From Methylobacter sp. (lineage in GTDB: Bacteria > Pseudomonadota > Gammaproteobacteria > Methylococcales > Methylomonadaceae): DNA of 35,784 nt. Within the stretch, counting starts at the first letter, position 1, and each line of letters starts with the position of its first letter. The stretch is from NCBI RefSeq assembly GCF_023227905.1, contig NZ_JALOCF010000051.1:1-35784 (forward strand), written 5' to 3'. The position numbers and the translations under genes were made by a program. Under the pieces are notes generated by a model. That model did not search any database. It saw only the letters and a list, made by a program, of their open reading frames with translations, and had not been told where the DNA came from. This document shows positions 26,322 through 33,254 of this stretch, one piece after another.

Positions 26322-26361
26322 TATACTCCTTTGTATACGGTTTCAGCATACATTTTTGTAT
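26322..26361 (-). promoter_or_regulatory. Paired operator sites of the toxin-antitoxin promoter
   Basis: TATAC-TCCTTT-GTATA (26322-26337) and ATACA-TTTT-TGTAT (26348-26361) are short inverted repeats with centres about 25 bp apart, immediately upstream of the antitoxin ATG. Ribbon-helix-helix antitoxins bind such sites cooperatively. The first overlaps the ribosome-binding site and both are TA-rich enough to overlap a -10 box. Binding is inferred. Confidence 0.6.
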
Positions 26362-26606
26362 AGAACATTACAACACAGAGCACGCTTCGCTTCTACGCGC
26401 GTAGCTCATCGCTAAACACAATTATTTTAAAACACGTCTAAGATAGAGATTCATGAAGGATCTTACAATCAAGCATCCATAGCTAAACTGACAGGCAGTT
26501 ACCCATTCAACTGCTGTCACTGATGGTCGAACAGCAACCTTCAAGAAAGTCCGATTCTGAGGCCTTTAAAACTAATTTTGGAAGCTATCAAATCAAGCCA
26601 GTATTT

Positions 26607-27371
26607 TCATAAAAAGTCCTGAATAAATTTACTATATAACTGCCATAACCCAAACAGACTCACAGTAACCAAGCCGCCGCCAATCCAGCGTTTGAATATC
26701 AAATCATTGCGCATAATAGCGTTATGCGCTTTCAAGCCCAGTATATGTCCTATCGCAGCAACAGGTAAAAGCGTCAGTGCCGTTAGAAAGTGCAAATCAA
26801 CGGATAGGGCAATAAACGTCGTCATTTTGATGCTGACCAAGATGAACCATAAGATAAACAAGGTGTCTCGCAACTTGTATTTGCTGACGTTGCGCATATA
26901 GACCGCAACCATCAACGGCGCGCCGGTCAAGGAAATCCCGGCAATGTATCCGCCTAACATTAACAGCCCTCTATCCGCCCAAACATGTCGGCTATTAATG
27001 CCTCTGTTAAGTAACCAGGTAAAACCATAAAACAGGGTAATCGAATAGATAAAGCTATTCAGCCATAAGACCGGTAGATTCAGCAGTCCCAAAATGCCTA
27101 CCAAGGCGGCGGGAATAATGTAAATCGCTGAATAGCGCAAATACTGCCAATCGACATTATGCAAGCGGTTAAGCAATGTTAAGCCGGAGAAAAACAGCAA
27201 ATGCATGCCGATGATAGGCAACCATAACAATGGATTGTTATGGATAAATAACATCAGCGGCAACCCTAATGCGGCACCGCCGAAACCCAGCCCTGTCCGA
27301 ACAAAGCCGGTCCAGACGAACACCAGGGCAATAGATAGTATTTGGTAAAGAGAAAAATCGAGTAACGTCAT
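26607..27371 (-). CDS. TauE/SafE-family (TSUP) permease
   Basis: This 254-residue integral membrane protein has about eight hydrophobic segments in two pseudo-repeats. The first holds the family pattern TGFVRTGLGFGGAALGLPLM and the second GGYIAGISLTGAPLMVAVYM. Members export sulfite, sulfonates or other organic anions; the substrate here is unknown. ATG 27371 gives the natural first helix. No partner gene is adjacent: the 3' side has a 288-bp space before the antitoxin in which I see nothing, and the 5' side is repeats. Confidence 0.85.
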   Translation of the reverse strand: MTLLDFSLYQILSIALVFVWTGFVRTGLGFGGAALGLPLMLFIHNNPLLWLPIIGMHLLFFSGLTLLNRLHNVDWQYLRYSAIYIIPAALVGILGLLNLPVLWLNSFIYSITLFYGFTWLLNRGINSRHVWADRGLLMLGGYIAGISLTGAPLMVAVYMRNVSKYKLRDTLFILWFILVSIKMTTFIALSVDLHFLTALTLLPVAAIGHILGLKAHNAIMRNDLIFKRWIGGGLVTVSLFGLWQLYSKFIQDFL

Positions 27372-27533
27372 TGAAGAATCATCTGCCTTATTTTGAGTCG
27401 CTTTGTCTATTTATTAGGCTCAACGGTAAGCCGGCAGCGCAAATTTTATCAACTTCAGTATCCTTTACAGTCATTGATAAAAAAATACATTTAATCAATT
27501 GGATAGCTGTTCTTCCTGGGCAATTAGCTCTCG

Positions 27534-27653
27534 TTCCCACGGGCTCCGTGGGAATGCGGTCAAGGCGTGTTGCGCCGCGAATCACGACCAGCGTCAGGCG
27601 TATACAGGACGCAGCGCGTCCTGTACTGCATTCCCACGCGGAGCGTGGGAATG
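27534..27653. repeat. Composite hairpin repeat (three stems)
   Basis: Stem 1 is TTCCCACGG-GCT-CCGTGGGAA (27534-27554). Stem 2 is TACAGGACGC-AGC-GCGTCCTGTA with a 3-nt loop (27603-27625). Stem 3 is CATTCCCACGC-GGA-GCGTGGGAATG (27629-27653). Stems 1 and 3 are variants of the same palindrome. No gene is needed to explain the open frames across it. It lies upstream of the TauE/SafE permease and is most likely a dispersed repeat. Confidence 0.65.
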
Positions 27654-27870
27654 AGTGTCTCTTGGGCATTTGTATATAACGATGAGCACAGGAGCGCGGG
27701 AACGAGAAGCAAAACACAGCCGGATAGCTTGGTATCAAAGTTGGCGACGCTCTTGAAATATCAGAGCAAACCGAAGTTTAATTATTGGAAAAAAGGTAAC
27801 GACAGCTCAATATGCTGTCGCTACTCCAGACAGTGGTTGCAGTCCGGCCTTTAAGGAATTCTATGTCAGT

Positions 27871-27997
27871 TCTCATAATTTATGAAAACCATACTTCCAT
27901 AGATTTCAACAAATTACATAAATTATGAGATTTCGTTTTCGATAAAAAATCTCATAATTAAAGATAAAAACCTAACAAAATTTCACAATTTATGAAA
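27871..27997. repeat. Cluster of four related AT-rich palindromic sites
   Basis: TCTCATAATTTATG (27871-27884) recurs exactly inverted as CATAAATTATGAGA (27917-27930). A half copy CTCATAATTA is at 27951-27960, and a variant TTTCACAATTTATGAAA at 27981-27997. TCATAA-T-TTATGA is itself a perfect palindrome. Spacings are unequal, so this is no CRISPR. It may be a set of binding sites for a DNA-binding protein whose gene is lost, or an attachment or replication-type site. Nothing coding is seen in 27855-28140. Confidence 0.55.
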
Positions 27998-28144
27998 TTC
28001 CAATTACGTAATTGACTCCGATTGATTAACCCAGTGTTCAATGTGTTGTCTTTTGGCAATGTTGAACTGACCTATCGGCCAAAATGAGACGAACAGGCCT
28101 TGGTTGTTAACGGCAAGTAGTTGCCATAAAGTTGTCATTTAGTT

Positions 28145-28204
28145 ACTAGGTTTGTTCGCGGTCCCGCCGAGGGTGGAGCCGTCGGCTGCAAGCTATTGTT
28201 AGAC
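28145..28204 (-). other. Partial integron attC site after the PLD-like gene
   Basis: On the minus strand the gene stop TAA is followed after 5 nt by GTCTAAC (28204-28198), a perfect match to the attC R'' consensus RYYYAAC. A self-complementary interior follows, including GCCGA...TCGGC. A clear R' box (GTTRRRY) is not found at the far end, so the site is probably truncated. It would be the last site of the cassette run. Confidence 0.5.
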
Positions 28205-28209
28205 AGCGA

Positions 28210-28854
28210 TTACTCAACGACTTCAGACACATCAATTATCTGCCGGTGCAAATCGAGAAGTCTCTGTTCCAAGGACAGCCCCCGATTCAACGGGTCTTCT
28301 GACGCGTAGTCACTTACGACCACACTGAACGGATCGTTGTCATCCAAGCTGCCGAGAACACCAGAGATTATGCTGCTTGCCACTGAATCACCGTCGTTCC
28401 ATAAAACAACGTCCGCCTCATAGTTCCACTGCGCGCTAGTGCCGAACGCGCGACTGGTGATATTGCTGCTGCCAATAATTCCAAGTACAGGGATAGAGTG
28501 TTTCTTCGCAATGAAGACCTTGGCATGCCAGTGATACTTTTTGACCCGACGCTTCTCGACATTCACCGGACGCCCACACGGACACGTAATAGAACGAAGG
28601 CCAGAAATAAACGAGTCATAATCACTGCGCCACATCATGTTGTATAAGCCTACCGACGTCAGCTGTTTCTGACAGGGTAAATTAGGTGCCGACGCGGCAA
28701 AGCAAGCAGATGCTTGATAATTGGTGCGATCTTGAAAGAATCCGCTACAAAGCAAAAGTTCATTCAAATCGGGTTCTTGGAACGCTCGAAGGATGATCTC
28801 GCGAAAGCGATTAATCGCGTGCGACTTTCGCAAGATGATAGCTACTCTTTCCAT
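28210..28854 (-). CDS. Phospholipase-D-like protein with a single HKD-type motif (cassette gene 3)
   Basis: The protein has 214 residues. The motif is H110-A-K112 in YHWHAKVFIAK, followed by IIGSSNITSRAFG (N131) and NYEADVVLW (E146). The usual Asp of HxKxxxxD is a Lys (K117). One HKD per chain suggests a dimer, as in Nuc/BfiI-type nucleases, so DNA or RNA cleavage is more likely than lipid hydrolysis. CPC near residues 91-93 could bind metal. The ATG lies 3 nt after the R' box of the preceding attC, and a perfect R'' box follows the stop by 5 nt, so this looks like a gene cassette. No Shine-Dalgarno sequence of its own is visible. Confidence 0.7.
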   Translation of the reverse strand: MERVAIILRKSHAINRFREIILRAFQEPDLNELLLCSGFFQDRTNYQASACFAASAPNLPCQKQLTSVGLYNMMWRSDYDSFISGLRSITCPCGRPVNVEKRRVKKYHWHAKVFIAKKHSIPVLGIIGSSNITSRAFGTSAQWNYEADVVLWNDGDSVASSIISGVLGSLDDNDPFSVVVSDYASEDPLNRGLSLEQRLLDLHRQIIDVSEVVE

Positions 28855-28857
28855 TGC

Positions 28858-28956
28858 GCTCTAACGTTCGAGATATTCGGTCGCCGGGGCCCGAAGAACG
28901 GCGGTAATCCGCAAGCGCGGCCTGCGGGGACGGCCCAGTTAACTGCGAGGTTAGCC
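28858..28956 (-). other. Integron attC site between cassettes 2 and 3
   Basis: Reading the minus strand, the stop TGA of the PD-(D/E)XK-like gene is followed after 1 nt by GGCTAAC (28956-28950, R''-like). The site ends with GTTAGAGC (28865-28858, R'-like) 3 nt before the next ATG. CTAAC/GTTAG pair at the ends and TCG/CGA just inside. The interior pairs GGGCC (28887-28891) with GGCCC (28932-28936), and CCGCA (28909-28913) with TGCGG (28923-28927). Each box is one base off consensus. About 99 bp is a normal attC length. Confidence 0.62.
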
Positions 28957-28957
28957 A

Positions 28958-29491
28958 TCAGAGCACTGTCACAGAAAACCCCGTCCTTCCGATTTCTTTG
29001 GAAAAGACAAGATCAGGATCAATATCAATGTTCATACTATCGGCGTGATAAGCAATGAGCCTGTTTACTTCCGCAGGAGATGTAGCAGAGTGAATGCCAA
29101 TGCACCAGATACCTCTCAGATTGTCTTGCGAATATTTAATGCGACGAACCTTGGCAACATCACGAAGCATAGCTTTTACGCAGCCATTCGGTGATGACTG
29201 TTGCTTAATCTCGATGCCCAAAGGGGACTGTTTGCGCTTCTGTCGAATTAGGAAGTCAACAGAGCACGAGGACTTCCCGTTTGACATTCTTCGATCAAGC
29301 TCATAGCGGAGCTCTCTTCCCCACTCGGAAATCTCCTCGTGATCCTTACAGAACTTCGCAAACTCGATTTGGATCCACTTCTCCCAACCAGAGATCTCGA
29401 AGTCGGAGATAATGCAAAGCGTATCCCGGACCGATTTTCGAGCAAAGAAATCGGATGTAAGGTCAGTCAAAAATTGAAAGTCACGTTTCAT
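28958..29491 (-). CDS. PD-(D/E)XK-like nuclease candidate (cassette gene 2)
   Basis: The protein has 177 residues. The N-terminal part shows GWEKWIQIEFAKFCKD (E43), a common first helix in this nuclease superfamily. A beta hairpin CSVDFLIRQ (D79) and LGIEIKQQS (E94, K96, Q97) follow, giving the order E...D...ExK expected of the fold, then a helix and GIWCIGIH strand. No closer family is recognised. It could be a restriction-like or effector nuclease. It begins 30 nt after one attC-like site and its stop lies 1 nt from the next. It lacks an evident ribosome-binding site, as is usual for cassette genes. Confidence 0.6.
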   Translation of the reverse strand: MKRDFQFLTDLTSDFFARKSVRDTLCIISDFEISGWEKWIQIEFAKFCKDHEEISEWGRELRYELDRRMSNGKSSCSVDFLIRQKRKQSPLGIEIKQQSSPNGCVKAMLRDVAKVRRIKYSQDNLRGIWCIGIHSATSPAEVNRLIAYHADSMNIDIDPDLVFSKEIGRTGFSVTVL

Positions 29492-29520
29492 AGCGATACG
29501 GGAGCGAGTGATAGATGATG

Positions 29521-29599
29521 GCTATCACAATCGTAACCGGAGCATTTGTAGTAAGCGCAGCGAACGAAAAATGTGTTCGAGTTTACGGCCTTGTTATGC
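29521..29599 (-). other. Integron attC-like site between cassettes 1 and 2
   Basis: On the minus strand the stop TAG of the upstream gene abuts GCATAACAAGGC (R''-like GCATAAC at 29599-29593). The other end, on the plus strand, reads GCTATCACAATCGTAAC (29521-29537), an imperfect inverted copy of GCATAACAAGGCCGTAAAC. The interior pairs CATTT with AAATG around TTCGTTCGCTGCGC. The R' box is off consensus (GTGATAGC), so the site may be worn. Confidence 0.52.
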
Positions 29600-30436
29600 C
29601 TATTCTTCATATTGTCCCTCATACCATGAACTTGTATCTACCCATAAAGAACTCTCGACAGTTCCAACAGATTCTGGCTCATAGACTGGACTCGATAGCT
29701 CACATGTAAAAGGAAATGATTGCGGCAGCACAGCCCCATCTCCACGCCGTAAGTCAGAATTTGAACCCCACTGAAGTTCACACCCAATTGTTCCTTCTAC
29801 ACGGAACAAAATCGACTCATGGTTGATTTCAAAAATTGCGATTTTGTCTGTGTAAACTTCATCTACGAAATGATGAGTAGCCAGTTCATCGATAGCAATT
29901 ATTGTTTCTTTGAGAGTTTCATCTATAACTGCTGAATCAATATGTTCCCACAGGCTGTCTATGACGAGCCGCCGGCAATCATTTATAGTCGCTAAAAAGC
30001 CATAAACTGCTTCAGTTGTTTCATTAACCAAGCTTTCCACTTCTGCTTCAGGAAGATCAAACACCTTTGGCTCGATATGCGTAAATTTGCTCAATCCATT
30101 GATAGCTTTAATCAGGTCTCTGTGAATATCATCAACTTCGAGCTCAAGTGTGTCTTTTACATATGAATCGCCGAGTCCTCCTTGAACCGCGTAATATGCC
30201 CTTTGCTTTCTCGTAATTCCTTTTTCCCTATCTGTCTCGTTCTTATACCAAGAGCATTGAATGACATTTTCATCAGGTGCTAGCCTATGCAGTACGTGTC
30301 TTGTTAATTCACGCATTGCATATGAATAATTATTCAAGCGCAATGGATTAGACTTGTCCGCGAGGTTCTTCTGGGCAGCAGCAAAGAGATTCTTCTCGAA
30401 GCCTTCACAAAATTCTTTTTCTATTTGGGCTAGCAT
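29600..30436 (-). CDS. Predicted pPIWI-associated-type nuclease protein (cassette gene 1)
   Basis: The protein has 278 residues. The stretch AMRELTRHVLHRLAPDENV (about 40-58), CSWYKNE, GITRKQRAYYAVQGGLGDSY and LSKFTHIEPKVF resembles the family annotated as predicted pPIWI-associating nuclease (pP_pnuc), as I remember it. The C-terminal half is beta-rich and acidic. No pPIWI gene is nearby, so it may act alone or through another partner. AAGGA lies 6 nt before the ATG. The gene is bounded exactly by GTTATGC upstream and GCATAAC at its stop, the arrangement of an integron cassette. Catalytic residues cannot be fixed from sequence alone. Confidence 0.55.
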   Translation of the reverse strand: MLAQIEKEFCEGFEKNLFAAAQKNLADKSNPLRLNNYSYAMRELTRHVLHRLAPDENVIQCSWYKNETDREKGITRKQRAYYAVQGGLGDSYVKDTLELEVDDIHRDLIKAINGLSKFTHIEPKVFDLPEAEVESLVNETTEAVYGFLATINDCRRLVIDSLWEHIDSAVIDETLKETIIAIDELATHHFVDEVYTDKIAIFEINHESILFRVEGTIGCELQWGSNSDLRRGDGAVLPQSFPFTCELSSPVYEPESVGTVESSLWVDTSSWYEGQYEE

Positions 30437-30450
30437 CTGCTTCCTTTAGG

Positions 30451-30457
30451 GCATAAC
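30451..30457 (-). other. R'-type recombination box at the 5' edge of the cassette run
   Basis: GTTATGC read on the minus strand (plus GCATAAC 30451-30457) is one base off GTTRRRY and lies 14 nt upstream of the cassette-1 ATG. The DNA beyond it is AT-rich and does not fold into an attC, so it could be the edge of a lost attI or a recombination scar. Confidence 0.45.
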
Positions 30458-30899
30458 AAGTTACTATCTAAGTTCACATATTTTATACGCTAATCTTTTT
30501 AATATAAGTAGTTTTATCATAAAAGCCTCACAGTTTTATACGGAATAACATGAATACTTATCATGATACATAGATCTGGATAATGCCAATGCTCAGACTT
30601 CTCTCAAAGTGCATGTCTGCTTTCCGATGGCTTTTGAACGTTCAAAATATAAATTCCAATGACTCCTTGGAGTCGATTTTACTCCTTCAATTCTAACGGA
30701 GGAAGTTGGGCCATGAGGCGACTTTTGCCATCGCAGTGCTGTTCGAAGTCAGTACCCTTCTGATAACAACCTCTCATTTAAGTCATGGAAGACTATACGC
30801 CCTGGCGAAAAGGTGACGATCGTTTTTCCGAGCGCTCGAGCAGTACAAGCGCGCTTCCTAGCGTCAAGAGCTGAAAAAGCGGTAAACCGCCGGGCGAGC
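30458..30899. other. AT-rich spacer between cassette run and STAND gene
   Basis: No gene is visible in these 440 bp. No integron integrase is encoded here or elsewhere in the window, so the cassette run lacks its own recombinase. Short AT-rich tracts near 30480-30560 could hold a promoter for the cassettes on the minus strand, which I cannot define further. Confidence 0.4.
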
Positions 30900-33164
30900 T
30901 CATTCGTCTACATCATCAAAAATGCTGCGGCTGACGTTATGGCTTGCACTCGGTTCGTCAACCGTGATATCTCGCGAAGTCGAGCTGTTCGCTTCCGTTG
31001 GATTTTTGTCAATCCACTCTTGAACCTGAATACGCTCTCTTTTGACGATCTTTCTGATACGCCAACTCTGCGGATATGCTTCCTCAATGGCGGAGAGCAA
31101 CTGTGTGAAGCGGCTCATGTGCCATTCAGGGTCATCTTCTGGGTCATGGCCTGCTTGATGTTTAAGGCGTACCTCCTCGATACGTGGCAGCGCCTCAGTA
31201 CGAACCGCCTCCCGTAGTCTGCTCAGTTCTTTGTCGTTCAACAGTGAACGCAACTCCGGATCGCTCAGGGCACGAGCATCGTCGCCATCACGAGCGTATT
31301 TACTGACGTTTTCAGCCAAAGTTCTACGCGCGTCTTCTGGTAGGAGGCCGAGCTTGAACAAGCGAATAGCAAGGTCGACTTCGACGGAGAAGTCCAAGTA
31401 CAGCATAGGCTCAGCAATCGACTCAATCAATTTCCGGTCAGCCGCGAGATACTCCTCTAGAAATTGCTTGCTGCACCGTCGGGCCAGGAAGCCTAGCAGC
31501 TCCCGACGAGCCCCCCAACCTGACATCCACTCGGTCTTGTATGCAGAACTCGTTTTATATGCCGCAAGGCGCTCAATCACGAGGTGAAACAAGGAGCTCG
31601 GAAGCACAACCGCACCTTCAATGCCTACGTCTCCGCAAGTTATCTGCCGTGTCAGTTTTTCGATGTCGCTACCGCGTACATAGATCCCAAGCAGCTCCGG
31701 ATTTCCTCGAAGCATAGCAGAGTACGCGTCGCCAATGGTCGGGTGCTTGAAGGTCCAAAAAGACTCTCCGTCCGAAGTCACATGGACAGCTAGACTGCCG
31801 CTCAGTGCTTCGAGTGCCAATGTACATGCACCCAGATCGCTATCCAATCGTCTCAGAGCCTCATCTTCAGTGTCCGCCAGTGAAATCGGGCTCGACAAGC
31901 GCCCGTTGGACATATAAATCAATGCTAGTGCCGCCTTGCTGTCTGTGTCGAGTTCCTTACAGATGTCCATGAGGAATTGCTCGCGCTTGTCGACAAAAGT
32001 CGCCAAGCTCCACTCGGACAAGTACAGCTTTTTGGTAAAGAAGGGATCCGCCAGCCTCCTGGCAATCTCCGGAATGAACCTATCGTGATTCGCCACAGAT
32101 TCCAGATGTGGCTTCACTGCAGCACGAAACTCTCGGGGCTGCCTTCCCAGCTTCAGGTGGTTGTAGAGAATCTGTCTTCGTTCGTCCACCGTGAGGTCAT
32201 GGACATCGATGACAACTTGGCTCTCCTGGAACAGAGGAAAGGCGCCTTCCTTCAATTCCTGCCGCGCACGGTTATAAATGTAATCTCGTGACGTCATCAC
32301 CACACGGTTACCTTGGCGGAGTATCGTCTTCACCTCGTTAAGGATGTGGTTCCAACCTGAGACAAGACCACTCTCATACTGAGTCACTCCGAAGGCGTCG
32401 TCGATCCAGAAGAGCTGGGATTTCTCATGTGGGTTCCAACGGTCAACGACAGACTGCGGAGTCGTCAGCTTAACCACTGACGCGTCCCACTGGTCAGCAG
32501 ATGACATCGCAAGTAGCGAGGCTATGGTCGTCTTCCCTGACGCTGGTTCGCCAACGAGGAGCACGAAATGATGTGTGTTAAGTGCTCTCGCTGCCTTCCT
32601 ATAGGATTCCGTCAGAACGACCTTAGCCAGATCTTCGCGCATGGATTCCAGGACCGCTGTGGCCTGAGCATATGCTCGCTCGTCTAGGATTTGGCTTAGG
32701 TCTCCAAGACCGTAAACTCGTGGAACCATCATTCTTAAGTGCTTGCTCTCACGAATCTGGTCTTCCAGCCAGGTGACGCCAAATATCCGGAAGTCCTTGG
32801 CGCCGGCCTCTTTGAATTTCTCCTTGAGTTTCAGTTCAGTCGCACCGGAAACACCGGCGTTTGTCATCAAAATATAGACGTCACATTCGCTTTTATTGAC
32901 TAACCGTCTGACCTTGCTTAATTCATCTTCGAGATCTGATGGTGTGAGAGCGTAGCCGGCGCGAGCAGTGAACTTACATTGGATGACAAACTGACCTGAG
33001 AGCGACTCACCATCCTGTTGGCTCCAGGTACCTGAAAACGCTCCATCTCGACCACCGTCGTTCGTATCGAGAAAGGACTGGACAGTTTGACCGAGAACCT
33101 CGCGCGACACGGACAGGCACAGTTGTTGGAAGCTGTGCCAACCTAATGAGTGAAGATGAAACAT
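30900..33164 (-). CDS. Restriction-endonuclease/STAND NTPase fusion, candidate defence protein
   Basis: The protein has 754 residues. Residues 1-140 form an Mrr/Cap4-like endonuclease domain: FQQLCLSVSREVLGQ, then DTNDGGRDGAFSG (D36, D40) and FVIQCKF (Q62, K64), a D...QxK active site. Residues 150-450 form an nSTAND3-type NTPase with P-loop VGEPASGKTTI (K211), Walker B LFWIDDAFG (D255, D256) and VVMTSRDYIYN as sensor. The rest is helical. In antiviral STAND proteins a sensor C-terminus triggers an N-terminal nuclease, which fits here, but the sensor is shorter than in Avs proteins. It lies 90 bp downstream of the RloC-like gene on the same strand. AAAGGA precedes its ATG. Confidence 0.8.
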   Translation of the reverse strand: MFHLHSLGWHSFQQLCLSVSREVLGQTVQSFLDTNDGGRDGAFSGTWSQQDGESLSGQFVIQCKFTARAGYALTPSDLEDELSKVRRLVNKSECDVYILMTNAGVSGATELKLKEKFKEAGAKDFRIFGVTWLEDQIRESKHLRMMVPRVYGLGDLSQILDERAYAQATAVLESMREDLAKVVLTESYRKAARALNTHHFVLLVGEPASGKTTIASLLAMSSADQWDASVVKLTTPQSVVDRWNPHEKSQLFWIDDAFGVTQYESGLVSGWNHILNEVKTILRQGNRVVMTSRDYIYNRARQELKEGAFPLFQESQVVIDVHDLTVDERRQILYNHLKLGRQPREFRAAVKPHLESVANHDRFIPEIARRLADPFFTKKLYLSEWSLATFVDKREQFLMDICKELDTDSKAALALIYMSNGRLSSPISLADTEDEALRRLDSDLGACTLALEALSGSLAVHVTSDGESFWTFKHPTIGDAYSAMLRGNPELLGIYVRGSDIEKLTRQITCGDVGIEGAVVLPSSLFHLVIERLAAYKTSSAYKTEWMSGWGARRELLGFLARRCSKQFLEEYLAADRKLIESIAEPMLYLDFSVEVDLAIRLFKLGLLPEDARRTLAENVSKYARDGDDARALSDPELRSLLNDKELSRLREAVRTEALPRIEEVRLKHQAGHDPEDDPEWHMSRFTQLLSAIEEAYPQSWRIRKIVKRERIQVQEWIDKNPTEANSSTSRDITVDEPSASHNVSRSIFDDVDE

Positions 33165-33254
33165 GAAAATCCAGATCCTTTGTTGTGGTGAAGACGTGGC
33201 TTACATTATGCAGTCTGCTTACATCAGCCTAAACTACGCACTGAAGTTTCCACG

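Noticed and set aside
27871..27997. CRISPR array
   Set aside because: The repeats are palindromic, partly inverted and unequally spaced, and there are no uniform spacers or cas genes.
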